Source: JADFOI01 sp965218935
Lineage (GTDB): Bacteria; Acidobacteriota; UBA6911; RPQK01; JADFOI01
DNA length: 64,000 nucleotides
Direction: 5' to 3'
Assembly: GCA_965218935.1 (NCBI GenBank)
Contig: CBDCMH010000005.1
Span: 62,001-126,000, forward strand
Under the pieces are notes generated by a model, which saw only the letters and a list, made by a program, of their open reading frames with translations, did no database searches and was not told where the DNA came from. Position 1 is the stretch's first letter; every line of letters starts with the position of its first letter. Positions 15,998 to 24,851 of the stretch are shown piece by piece. The position numbers and the translations under genes were made by a program.

Positions 15998-17782
15998 TCA
16001 GAAAGAAACGCCTGGGTTTTCAAAACTCACTTTGTTTCCAATCACCGTTAAGACCGGCTTGATGGATGGAATGTCATCCACAGGGATGGTGAAGTAATCC
16101 TTATCCAGCACCACAAAATCCGCCAGGTTCCCCTCTTTCAGAAAACCGATATCCTCCCTGGCCAGAAACTTTCTAGCCCAGGTAGTATGGGTCTTTAGAG
16201 CTGTCACGCGATCGACCGCTTCGGACAGATCCCCGAAAGTTTGTCCATCCGAGCATTTTCGCGTGATTTCCCACCACAGGTTCGACCAGGGTGTGTTTTC
16301 ACCCTCTCTAAAATGGGAGTCTGCTGCGTGGGCTACATATACGCCCCCTTCTATAAAGCTGCGAATGGGTTTCACCCAAGTGGCATACTGTTCACCGTAC
16401 CATTGGACCGCTGTTCGAGCACAACCCGCATTATCAGGTCCTGCGATGATCCCGTAGTACTTGAACTTGGCAATTTGGTCGGGCCTGACGAACCTGAGGT
16501 GCTCCAGCGTATGTTGCTTCGCGCGCGTTTCCTCAATGGTCATTCCATTTTTTTCCATCGCTTCTTCCAGGGCTTCAAAGAAGTAATCATTGGTCTTATC
16601 GGCACCGCCGTGAATTTGCACGGTTCGCAGTTCCGCATCCAACATCCCCTGGATCTGCTCTCGCTCAAAATCGCCGTGAGCTCCCCGGCAAGGTTGAACC
16701 CGGCCTAACATCTCCCTCACAACGGGGTCAATGGGAGGAACATCCGTGCACCAAACGTCTGCGCTGAAGGTATCAAATCCCTCCAGACTGACACCCGCTT
16801 CCCAGAGGTAGTCACTGCTGCCCATCCCGGTATGATCGCCGTAGAATTTAAAGTAATCGGGAATCCCCGAGAGCTCTGCATGCATATAGATGGCAAACCG
16901 AGCCGGCAATCGATCCAGGCTGTCCAGGAGACGATAGGCCTTGAAAATAGCCGGGGTATGTACCCGGCTGCCGATGGTGGTCACTCCAAAGGAAGTGAAG
17001 TGGCGCATCTCTCTTTCCAGCGCCGTGGCCAGTATTTCCTCGTGTCCTGCCATGACGGCACCGTTGAGAAAAATCTCCGACACTCGCCCACCTACAACCG
17101 CTTCATCTGGTTTGCCTGCATACTTGGGAGCGTAATCATCCAACAGCTTGCGTCCCGCCGAGTTGAAAATGTAACTGCTTATTGGCGCACGCACAAAGAC
17201 TGGGTGTTTAGGAGCCAGTTCATCCAAAAGCCTCTTATTGAGCACGCCCCGCGCGATAGCCAGAGGACCTACCCGGCGCGGAATAGCCATCCATATGGGC
17301 AACCCGGATTCCACTTCGTCCTCCAACTCGCGGAGACGATTGCGGACGTTCTTGAGGACTTCTTCCACGTTCTCTCCTTCGACGGAGGTGCCATAAAAGG
17401 GGAGCTTCAGCCCTTCGTTATGGTTATCGATGGCATAGTTATGGATGTGGCTATGTTTTTCAATCAGTCCCGGAACCACCGTCCTGCCCCCCAGGTTGAA
17501 GACGCGGGTTTCAGGACCTGCCAGCCGCAACACCTGGGTGTCACTACCCAGAACAAGGATCCGGCCATCTCGAACGGCCATGGCCTGGACAATGGTGCCA
17601 GGGGATCCTGGAAGGCTCAAGGACTCATCGTCCATGGTGACAATCTTGCCATTATGGATGATCATCTCTGGATATCGCACAAGCACAGAGGGAATCTCCT
17701 GGGCCTCGACCCATCCCGCCATGAACCCAACCACCAACGCCGCAGACAGCAATACCCGCCCTTTCGTACTGAATACCGACAT
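15998..17782 (-). CDS. Exported YtcJ-like amidohydrolase, paralogue 3 (divergent)
   Basis: 594 residues from ATG 17782, after GGGAGG at 17791-17796; 33 extra upstream in-frame codons lack support. Signal peptide MSVFSTK... ends near WVEAQ. Metal ligands H110-S-H112 occur in IEKHSHIHN, and a second histidine set follows (VQIHGGADK, QHTLEHL). The C-terminal LKEGNLADFVVLDKDYFTIPVDDI block resembles the other paralogues, but the middle is divergent and lacks their conserved CTGPD/ETCPKPGD cysteines, so its substrate probably differs. The third ligand region is followed by AHAADSHF. Confidence 0.88.
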   Translation of the reverse strand: MSVFSTKGRVLLSAALVVGFMAGWVEAQEIPSVLVRYPEMIIHNGKIVTMDDESLSLPGSPGTIVQAMAVRDGRILVLGSDTQVLRLAGPETRVFNLGGRTVVPGLIEKHSHIHNYAIDNHNEGLKLPFYGTSVEGENVEEVLKNVRNRLRELEDEVESGLPIWMAIPRRVGPLAIARGVLNKRLLDELAPKHPVFVRAPISSYIFNSAGRKLLDDYAPKYAGKPDEAVVGGRVSEIFLNGAVMAGHEEILATALEREMRHFTSFGVTTIGSRVHTPAIFKAYRLLDSLDRLPARFAIYMHAELSGIPDYFKFYGDHTGMGSSDYLWEAGVSLEGFDTFSADVWCTDVPPIDPVVREMLGRVQPCRGAHGDFEREQIQGMLDAELRTVQIHGGADKTNDYFFEALEEAMEKNGMTIEETRAKQHTLEHLRFVRPDQIAKFKYYGIIAGPDNAGCARTAVQWYGEQYATWVKPIRSFIEGGVYVAHAADSHFREGENTPWSNLWWEITRKCSDGQTFGDLSEAVDRVTALKTHTTWARKFLAREDIGFLKEGNLADFVVLDKDYFTIPVDDIPSIKPVLTVIGNKVSFENPGVSF

Positions 17783-18125
17783 CTTCAAACCTCCCTTTTT
17801 ATTCAAATCTCTCTTGTTCAAACCGAGTGGCTGTCGCTGATAACTTTGCCCACAACAATTCGCTGTCGTTTCTCCTGGCATTTGATCGGTAGATCGTGAT
17901 TTGCATGCTTTCGCGCTGTCTATAATGAAATAGGTCGCGGCTTCGCTCAGCCAAACTTTGCCGACATCTAGTTCGGTCTTGAGCGCTTCTCTTGAGCGCC
18001 CAAACCTTGCTCTATGGGCAACTTGTTTTCCGATACCTGCGACATGAATCCATGCCCGACACCGTGGGGCAGAGCTGCCAACCGAAAAAGCTTTTGAAGC
18101 CCTTGATCCAACTCTCTGAAAGGGG

Positions 18126-18250
18126 ACTGATCCTCAAGTGGCTTCGGTCATCGCGCCTTCCAGAGACTCTTTTCTTGTTCTCTTTCCGGCAAAGCGAATC
18201 AGAGAATTTGCGCAACTGTAAGTAAAGCAGACATATTTGACAAGGAATCG
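18126..18250 (-). repeat. Duplicated promoter module, copy B
   Basis: About 90 percent identical to 14240-14360; identity ends at GGATCAG, just before where the symporter ATG lies in copy A. It contains TTGTCA-17 bp-TACAGT (18243-18215, minus strand). It therefore points a promoter toward amidohydrolase 3, about 430 bp away. It also represents the empty target site for IS copy 1. Confidence 0.8.
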
Positions 18251-18303
18251 AATCGACCTCTTTTTTTTCCGGCAGTGCAATGGCTCCGAAACGGAAGTTC
18301 CTT

Positions 18304-18337
18304 CTCACTTTACATCACAAAAGTGAGGCGTTATATT
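18304..18337 (+). promoter_or_regulatory. Promoter with overlapping inverted repeat for amidohydrolase 4
   Basis: TTTACA (18309-18314), 17 bp spacer and TATATT (18332-18337). CTCACTTT (18304-18311) and AAAGTGAG (18320-18327) form a perfect inverted repeat with an 8 bp centre covering the -35 box. That placement would suit a repressor site. Confidence 0.55.
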
Positions 18338-18374
18338 ACGCGCAAATCAATTTTCACACAGGGAGGTTCATGAG

Positions 18375-20357
18375 ATGAGTAAGTATCGAATCACCAGTGC
18401 TTTCTTGTCCAGCTTCCTGCTCTTCCTCTTCCAGCTGCCGAATGCTGTCGGGCAACTGGCTCCAGAAGTAGCCAGACAGGGTTACGCCGATACGATCTTT
18501 GTCAACGGAAAGATCGTGAGCATGGACGATGCCTCCGCTTCGACCGATGTGGGAAATGTCTACCAGGCCATTGCGGTCAAGGGGGACAAGATCATGAAAT
18601 TGGGGAGCAATGCGGAAGTTCGGGCCATGGCGGGACCTGAGACGAAGGTTTTCGACCTGAGGGGCAGAACCCTACTCCCCGCCATTGTTGAACCCCACAG
18701 CCATATTTTCGGCTCCATAACCGAATATTTGGACCGATTCGGCTTCAAGTACCCTCCCAATGGGATCATCGTGACCCGGACGGCTGATCGAGATCTGGAG
18801 AAAACTCAGGCCATTATGCGAGAGGCGATCGTAGAAGCAGTCAGGGAGGTGGATCCGGGTGATTGGGTCGTCCTGAACATGCGCGGTCATCCCGAAGCTC
18901 CTGCCGATGTAGGTTTTTGGGGGACGCAGCGGCGTTTAACGAATCTGAGGACTCTTGACCTGTGGGCGCCGGAGAACCCGGTCTTGGTCAACCCAGGGCT
19001 CAGAGGCAATATTAATTCCCAGGCACTGGAGATCATGAATGAGTTCCTGCCCGGATACTCTGACTCCATTCAAGAGACCATGCACGGAGACGTCATCGGT
19101 GAGGACATCCCTTCCATCGGATGGGTGGGAATCCGGGAAAGGGACGTGATCACTTGGGAACTCTTCCTCGAGAAACTGCCCGCAAACATTATGGCACAGG
19201 CTTTTAAACTCATCTCGGAGGACTATGCCGCCACAGGAGTGGGCACCTTTTCCAGCCACCTTTATTTCCCGAAAATGATGACCGGGTATGCGACTCTGGC
19301 CGGTCTTGGCCAGATGCCGATTCGGTTTGATGTCCATTACTCGGTCCACCGGATGCCCACCGATCCTCAGCAGACTCGTCAGATGTACCGCCGCACCGGG
19401 GTCTTGCAGGGCATCGGTGATGATTATCTCTGGATCGACGGAATAGCATCAGAGCGCTGGGATTCTTACTACCCGGAATCCTGTACGGGGCCCGATACCA
19501 CAGCTCCAGCGCATATTAAGGCCCGAGAGACCTGTCCCAAGCCAGGAGACCTTCATTGGGATACGCTGGAAAATGCCATGAAAGCCGGATGGCGACTGGC
19601 TGGTGTGCACATTTGCGGCAGCGAAAGCTTGCGCGCGTTCACACGGATGATTGATAGTGCCCGGGCAGTCAACGGCTGGACCCTACAGCAAGTCCGTGAC
19701 CTGCATATGACAGGCGAGCACTGTGATGTGATCGGAAAGCAGCCGGATGTCATCCAGAAGCTGAAAGACTATGGGATCATCCTCAGCTGTGGTCCCGACA
19801 TCATCGCCAGAGAAGCTCCAAAGTGGATTGAAGACTACGGTCCCCAAATGAATAATTTTTTCCTTCCCTTTAATACCTGGATTCATGAGGGCGTCCAGCT
19901 GGTCGGGCAGCACTGGGGAACGGGTGCACGGGGGGAGCCGGGGACACTCAGGTACAGGCCTCCATTTTACGTGACCTGGCAGGCCGTGACGCGCAAGTTC
20001 GACGGGCAGATATGGCAACCGGAAGAGCGCATTGACCGGGTACACGCCTTGAAAATGTACACACGCTGGAGCGCTGAGTATGTTCGAAAGCCGGATAAAC
20101 TCGGCTCGCTGGAAGTGGGTAAGTTCGCCGATTTGTTGGTCATCGATCGAGACTACTTCACGATTCCGATAGATGACATCTTGAAGATCCGTCCTCTGAT
20201 GACCATGGTAGGGGGCAAAACGATCGTGCTGCAGGAATCACTGGCCAGGGACTTCGGAGCAGAACCGGTTGGACCCGCCTATAACTTCAAAGATGAAGAT
20301 GTGGAGCACATCGGTCAGCCCCTGTCGGAGATTGCGAAAAAGTTCGGTGCCAATTGA
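18375..20357 (+). CDS. Exported YtcJ-like amidohydrolase, paralogue 4
   Basis: 660 residues. It starts at ATG 18375 after GGGAGG; signal peptide MSKYRITSAF...NAVGQ. Metal ligands H108-S-H110 (VEPHSH). Nearly all blocks of paralogues 1 and 2 recur (QQTRQMYRRTGVLQGIGDDY, VHICGSES, TGEHC, LSCGPDI, LGSLEVGKFADLLVID). It has a short insertion (QHWGTGARGEPGTLRYRPP) relative to paralogue 2 near residue 515, and a longer tail ending IAKKFGAN. It is on the opposite strand from the other three and has its own promoter, so it was probably dispersed after duplication. Confidence 0.9.
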   Translation: MSKYRITSAFLSSFLLFLFQLPNAVGQLAPEVARQGYADTIFVNGKIVSMDDASASTDVGNVYQAIAVKGDKIMKLGSNAEVRAMAGPETKVFDLRGRTLLPAIVEPHSHIFGSITEYLDRFGFKYPPNGIIVTRTADRDLEKTQAIMREAIVEAVREVDPGDWVVLNMRGHPEAPADVGFWGTQRRLTNLRTLDLWAPENPVLVNPGLRGNINSQALEIMNEFLPGYSDSIQETMHGDVIGEDIPSIGWVGIRERDVITWELFLEKLPANIMAQAFKLISEDYAATGVGTFSSHLYFPKMMTGYATLAGLGQMPIRFDVHYSVHRMPTDPQQTRQMYRRTGVLQGIGDDYLWIDGIASERWDSYYPESCTGPDTTAPAHIKARETCPKPGDLHWDTLENAMKAGWRLAGVHICGSESLRAFTRMIDSARAVNGWTLQQVRDLHMTGEHCDVIGKQPDVIQKLKDYGIILSCGPDIIAREAPKWIEDYGPQMNNFFLPFNTWIHEGVQLVGQHWGTGARGEPGTLRYRPPFYVTWQAVTRKFDGQIWQPEERIDRVHALKMYTRWSAEYVRKPDKLGSLEVGKFADLLVIDRDYFTIPIDDILKIRPLMTMVGGKTIVLQESLARDFGAEPVGPAYNFKDEDVEHIGQPLSEIAKKFGAN

Positions 20358-20380
20358 ACAGGGGAGCTACTGACCCCTGT
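20358..20380. terminator. Hairpin terminator after amidohydrolase 4
   Basis: ACAGGGG (20358-20364) pairs with CCCCTGT (20374-20380) around a 9-base loop, immediately after the stop codon. It lies between convergent genes. No T-run follows. Confidence 0.45.
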
Positions 20381-20499
20381 AAGAGGAGATAGCTAGGACT
20401 AAGGACTAAGTGAGAAGGTCCCCCCACTTGCTGAGGACAATCTCTTTGGTGCCGGGACTGGGCTCCACCACCTCTGGAAAGTCTCCCCGAAGAGCCCGC

Positions 20500-21951
20500 T
20501 CAAAGGGCCTGCAAGCATTGATGATGGCTCGACATCCGAAGCTCACTCAGCGCTGACCCGGGTTCTTTTTGAACCATGGGGTCGGGTGACATCCGAAGCT
20601 CACTCAGCGCTGACTCGGGTTCTTTTTGAACCATGGGGTCCAGATTCATTCCCCAGGAGTTTCGAATGAACTCGATGTCCAGGGCCGGGTCAGTCCGTGA
20701 ACAGATGGCCCACAGCACGTCATCTTTGTTGGTCGGATCGATGTCGTCATCCACGACGACCACATATTTCCCTCCGAAGGCCCCTTCCGGGAGTTGAGAG
20801 GCAAGAAAACCTGCCTGCTCCGCATGGCCCTTATAGGCCGGTTGCATAGAGACCACAGTCAGGGCACGCGAATAGCCCGACTCGTGACACCACACTCCTC
20901 GAACACCTCCCAGACCTGCTGCTTGTAGAGCATTCCAGAGCATGGCCGCTCGAAAGGGGCATCGATAGTAGGAATAATCATAAGGAGGGCGTCCGGTAGC
21001 TGTTCCCAGAACAATCGGATTCTCTCTGAAGTAGACCGCCTCCACCTGGATCACAGGACTACGCATCTCTCCTCCCGCGTAATAACCCATGAACTCTCCA
21101 TAGGGACCTTCCTCCTTCAGCTCCCGCGTGATGTGTCCCTCCACGACGATCTCACTGTCCGCCGGAATCGGCAGACCCGTCACGGGGCCCATAACCACTG
21201 GATAACGACGCTCCAGCAGGCTACCCGTATAGTCGTACTCACTGATCTCCACGGGCACTTCCATACCTGCCACGAGCCCGATCACCGGCTGGTGGCCCAG
21301 GGAAACGGCTACTGGACATGCCTCCCCTTTCGCCCAGTATTTTTCTGCATGCAGACGGCCGTGGTGGGAAACGTTCATATGAATTCCCAGGCGCCGCTGA
21401 TCATGAACCATCAGCCGGTAGGTACCCACATTAACCCAACCCGAGTCTGGATCCCGTGTGATAACGGCGTCGAGTGTGCCCAGGTATCGACCCCCGTCCT
21501 GCTCATGCCACTTCATAGCCGGGAACTTCGTCATATCCACTTCCGACCCTTCACAGCGGTTTTCCAGAAATGGGGCGGTGGAAAGAGTTTGAGGTGGAAA
21601 ACGATCCAAGCTTGCCTGGGCACCCGCCAGCCTTTGGCGCAATGTTTGGACCAACTGCTGATCATCCAACTCCGGGGAGAAACTCAAGGTCAATGCCACT
21701 CTGCCGGAGTCCAGCATAGATCCAGTCAGAACGCGGAAACCCGGTGGATAGCCCTGGATTTCGTCAAACAGAAGCGTCCACTTCCGGGATTTGACGTTGA
21801 GGTCGGTTAGGGCGCCCACCTCCAAATCCCAGGAGGCACCCTGGACTTCTCTGAGCTTCCCCATTTGTCGGACTTGCTCCAACCAACTTCGCAAGTCCTG
21901 CACTGGGGATTCCTCGGGCTGATGGGGGTTGCTTTGTCGCTCCTCCTCCAC
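20500..21951 (-). CDS. UbiD-family decarboxylase, member 1
   Basis: 483 residues of the UbiD family, which (de)carboxylate aromatic or unsaturated acids using prenylated FMN. The conserved acid motif EEGPYGEFMGYY (about residues 280-291) supplies the catalytic glutamates, and VVVVDDDIDP is the typical C-terminal signature. Start is tentative: GTG 21951 gives MEEERQSN but has no separate ribosome-binding site. The C-terminus carries two nearly identical 19-residue tandem units (DPMVQKEPESALSELRMSP and its repeat), followed by SSHHQCLQAL. No prenyltransferase ubiX was seen nearby. It is divergent from member 2, 99 bp away. Confidence 0.88.
   Translation of the reverse strand: MEEERQSNPHQPEESPVQDLRSWLEQVRQMGKLREVQGASWDLEVGALTDLNVKSRKWTLLFDEIQGYPPGFRVLTGSMLDSGRVALTLSFSPELDDQQLVQTLRQRLAGAQASLDRFPPQTLSTAPFLENRCEGSEVDMTKFPAMKWHEQDGGRYLGTLDAVITRDPDSGWVNVGTYRLMVHDQRRLGIHMNVSHHGRLHAEKYWAKGEACPVAVSLGHQPVIGLVAGMEVPVEISEYDYTGSLLERRYPVVMGPVTGLPIPADSEIVVEGHITRELKEEGPYGEFMGYYAGGEMRSPVIQVEAVYFRENPIVLGTATGRPPYDYSYYRCPFRAAMLWNALQAAGLGGVRGVWCHESGYSRALTVVSMQPAYKGHAEQAGFLASQLPEGAFGGKYVVVVDDDIDPTNKDDVLWAICSRTDPALDIEFIRNSWGMNLDPMVQKEPESALSELRMSPDPMVQKEPGSALSELRMSSHHQCLQAL
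20530..20643 (-). repeat. 57 bp tandem duplication inside the UbiD gene tail
   Basis: GACATCCGAAGCTCACTCAG... starts at about 20530 and again at about 20587, giving two in-frame 57 bp units that differ at only a few bases. The duplication lengthens the protein's C-terminus by 19 residues. Confidence 0.85.
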
Positions 21952-22050
21952 GATGAATCACACGGTAGGCATTTCCTCTCGAGTTGTCAACCTGGGCAAG
22001 CAATGCACAGGGAGTCGCCGCCACCGCAGGCCACTTCTTGACCCCCCTTT

Positions 22051-23538
22051 ATGGACCGGTATAGAATCGCCCTCATGGCTATATCCGCTGCCACTAAAGC
22101 ATCCCGAAACGATCCAACCGCGCACCCGACAGGCCCAAAAGATCTCCGGCACTTTATTAAGGAGCTCATTCGTGTGATGCCTGGAAACATCAAGGCCGTG
22201 GATCGAGAGACAGTTCCACACTTCGGCTGTACAGCTCTGGGGGAGTTATTCGCCCGTCAGAATCAGTATCCCGCTTTCTTTTTCCGGCATATCAAGAACA
22301 GCCGCCTGCCTTTGGTGATGAATTTGACCGCCACCTACGAGCGACTGGCCTTGGCTTTAGGGACCACAACCGAGGATATGGTCCGTACTTACGGGGAACG
22401 CATGGCAAAAGGAATTCCACCTCTGGAGATCGCATCCGAGGAGGCTCCGGTCAAGCAGATCGTATGGCAGGGCAAGGATGCCGATCTCAGTAAATTACCG
22501 ATCCCCACCCACAATGCCCAGGATGCAGGTCCGTATATTACGGGTGGCGTGGGGATTACTCGGGATCTTGAGACCGGCCGCATGAATGTCGGCCTCTATC
22601 GACACCAGGTATTCAGCAAGAATGAATTAGGGGTTTGGTTCATTGACACTCACCACGGCGCTTATATCCACCGGGCTTACGAGGCGCAAAATCGCCCCAT
22701 GCCGATCGCCATCGCCATTGGTCATCACCCAGCTGTTCTCATGGGGGCAGTGAGCCGCACTCAGGGTGTTGGAGGTGAATTCGACGCGGCTGGTGGCCTG
22801 CTGGGGGAGCCTGTGCGCCTGGTTCGGGCGCACACCAGCGACCTGTGGGTCCCGGCCGACGCCGAAATCGTCATCGAAGGGGAGATCATGCCGGAAGTCC
22901 GCCGGGAAGAAGGCCCCTTCGGAGAATGGCCGGGACATTATATCGCTGGCGGGCCGAAACCTGTGATCCGCGTTTCAACGATCACCATGCGCTCCGATGC
23001 GATCTACCACGACATCTTCTCCGCCAACCGGGAGCACCTGATCATAGGAAGTTTGCCTCGCATGGGGAGTATCTATCGTACGGTCAAAGACGTGGTTCCC
23101 GGTGTCACTGCAGTGAACGTTCCTAGCCACAGTCGTATGCACTGCTACATCTCCTTACGCAAGGAACGGGATGCAGAAGTGAAAAAGGCCGCCTTCGCTG
23201 CCCTGAACACAGAATCTGAAAATCTGAAAATGGTGGTGGTAGTGGATGAGGATATCAATGTATTTAACGACGGAGAAGTGATGTGGGCCATCGGCACTCG
23301 ATTCGATGCCGCCCGAGACCTGCTCGTTATTCCCCAGTGGTCGGGACCCGGAGGACTGCTTCCAACAGGTTGGGAGTACCATGAGGACGGTACCCGCTCC
23401 CCCAAGATGACGACAGCAATGATCCTCGATGCGACAAAGCCTGCTCCCTCGATACCCTACCCGGAGCGCGCTGTCGTGCCTCAGGAGGCGGTAGACGAGG
23501 CGGATCCTTCCGGAGTCGTCGATCTGACGACTCTGTAG
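22051..23538 (+). CDS. UbiD-family decarboxylase, member 2
   Basis: Up to 495 residues; ATG 22051 is used, but ATG 22075 (MAISAATKAS) is equally possible since neither has a clear ribosome-binding site. The UbiD motif REEGPFGEWPGHY lies near residue 285, with VVVVDEDINVFNDGEVMWAIGTR near 395, as in phenolic-acid or heteroaromatic decarboxylases. It is only distantly similar to member 1, so not a recent duplicate. A prFMN cofactor is expected from the family. The downstream gene encodes a 4,5-dihydroxyphthalate-decarboxylase-like protein in the same direction. Confidence 0.9.
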   Translation: MDRYRIALMAISAATKASRNDPTAHPTGPKDLRHFIKELIRVMPGNIKAVDRETVPHFGCTALGELFARQNQYPAFFFRHIKNSRLPLVMNLTATYERLALALGTTTEDMVRTYGERMAKGIPPLEIASEEAPVKQIVWQGKDADLSKLPIPTHNAQDAGPYITGGVGITRDLETGRMNVGLYRHQVFSKNELGVWFIDTHHGAYIHRAYEAQNRPMPIAIAIGHHPAVLMGAVSRTQGVGGEFDAAGGLLGEPVRLVRAHTSDLWVPADAEIVIEGEIMPEVRREEGPFGEWPGHYIAGGPKPVIRVSTITMRSDAIYHDIFSANREHLIIGSLPRMGSIYRTVKDVVPGVTAVNVPSHSRMHCYISLRKERDAEVKKAAFAALNTESENLKMVVVVDEDINVFNDGEVMWAIGTRFDAARDLLVIPQWSGPGGLLPTGWEYHEDGTRSPKMTTAMILDATKPAPSIPYPERAVVPQEAVDEADPSGVVDLTTL

Positions 23539-23672
23539 CGCACTCGTTCTCCCAGCCAAAGAACATTCACTCTCCTAAGCCGGTTGAGGGAGCGCTCACT
23601 ATGGCGGTTCCTTCAGGCTTCGCGTATGCTGGACATCCTTAAGAGGACTGAACCAAAAACAGGGAGGACCCC

Positions 23673-24665
23673 ATGGGAGGTTTAAGTATAACGCTGGCTT
23701 GCGGAGACTATGATCGGGTCGCTCCGCTCAAGGACGGCCGTGTTCGACCCGAAGGGGTGGACTTGAATTTTATCCCCTTGGGACCCGAGGAACTTTTCTT
23801 TCGCATGGCGAGATATCAGGAGTTCGATGCTTCTGAGATGTCACTGGCCTCCTACATCACCGGCAGAGCACAAGGGAGAGAAGATTTCGTCGCCATCCCG
23901 ATTTTTCCTTCTCGAATGTTTCGTCACTCCGCTATCTTTGTCAATAGCAAGGCGGGCATTGAAAAACCAGAGGATTTGGCGGGTCGCCGGGTGGGAGTTG
24001 GAGAATATCAGATGACGGCCATTGTCTGGGTCAAAGGAATTCTTTCAGACCACTATGGAGTTCACGCTCGTGACATACACTGGCATACCGGAGGCCAGGA
24101 ACAGCCTGGTCGTGAGGAACGGATAGCCCTTGAGCTTCCTTCGGAGATCCGTTTGGAGACGATCCCAGGGGACAAAACCTTGAGCGGTATGTTGGAAAAG
24201 GGGGAATTGGATGCGGTCATTGCAGCTAGGATGCCCTCACCCTTCTTGCGGGGCTCCCTCCAGGTAAAACGTCTTTTCGAAGATCCAATTGAAGCTGAGA
24301 AGGATTACTTCACAGACACGGGCATTTTCCCGATCATGCACACGGTCGCCATCCGAAGAGAGCTTTATGGTAAGCATCGGTGGCTTGCGGTCAGCTTGTA
24401 TAAGGCGTTTAATGAGGCGCAGGAGCTTGGCGTCGCAGGTATTTATGGCGCCCCGGCTGTGTCCTATCAACTGGCCTGGCTCCACCAGTACCTGGAACAG
24501 GAGCGAGCCTTTTTGGGTCCTGATAGCTGGGCCAACGGAGCCGAACACAACCAAGAGACAGTGGAAACTCTGTGCCGCTATCTCGTTGAGCAGGGGATGA
24601 TCAAAGAGGCACCTCCCTTTGAGACGCTCTTCGCTCCAAACACTCTCAGCCTGTCCAAGATCTGA
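23673..24665 (+). CDS. 4,5-dihydroxyphthalate decarboxylase-like, periplasmic-binding-protein-fold protein
   Basis: 330 residues starting at ATG 23673, with GGGAGG upstream. The sequence starts directly with the mature fold (SITLACGDYDRVAPLKDGRVRPEGVDL) and has no signal peptide, matching Pht5-type 4,5-dihydroxyphthalate decarboxylases rather than exported ABC binding proteins. EMSLASYI and IPIFPSRMFRHSAIFVN are typical of that group. No ABC permease or ATPase lies nearby. A decarboxylase of a dihydroxylated aromatic diacid is plausible next to two UbiD genes, but the substrate is inferred. Confidence 0.78.
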   Translation: MGGLSITLACGDYDRVAPLKDGRVRPEGVDLNFIPLGPEELFFRMARYQEFDASEMSLASYITGRAQGREDFVAIPIFPSRMFRHSAIFVNSKAGIEKPEDLAGRRVGVGEYQMTAIVWVKGILSDHYGVHARDIHWHTGGQEQPGREERIALELPSEIRLETIPGDKTLSGMLEKGELDAVIAARMPSPFLRGSLQVKRLFEDPIEAEKDYFTDTGIFPIMHTVAIRRELYGKHRWLAVSLYKAFNEAQELGVAGIYGAPAVSYQLAWLHQYLEQERAFLGPDSWANGAEHNQETVETLCRYLVEQGMIKEAPPFETLFAPNTLSLSKI

Positions 24666-24851
24666 CACAGCCTGCGGACCTCTCCCATCAGAGTGATGTC
24701 CACCCTCAGTTCATCCTGCTGGCGGTCCAAATGAAAACTCTTGTGCTGATCGTCCCCATTGGGTGATCGGCCATACTGGGATTTGTAAGTTTCGGGCTGG
24801 CCGCTTACGGGTTTCAGGAATATACTCGGTGGGGAAAGAGAGAGTCCCTCG

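Larger units (their letters stand above)
17783..18374. other. 592 bp divergent intergenic region
   Basis: Separates amidohydrolases 3 (minus) and 4 (plus). It holds the second promoter module (18126-18250), a T-rich tract, and an independent plus-strand promoter with an overlapping inverted repeat (18304-18337). From 17890 to 18120 no gene or convincing motif was found; the short ORFs there match nothing recognisable. Confidence 0.7.
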
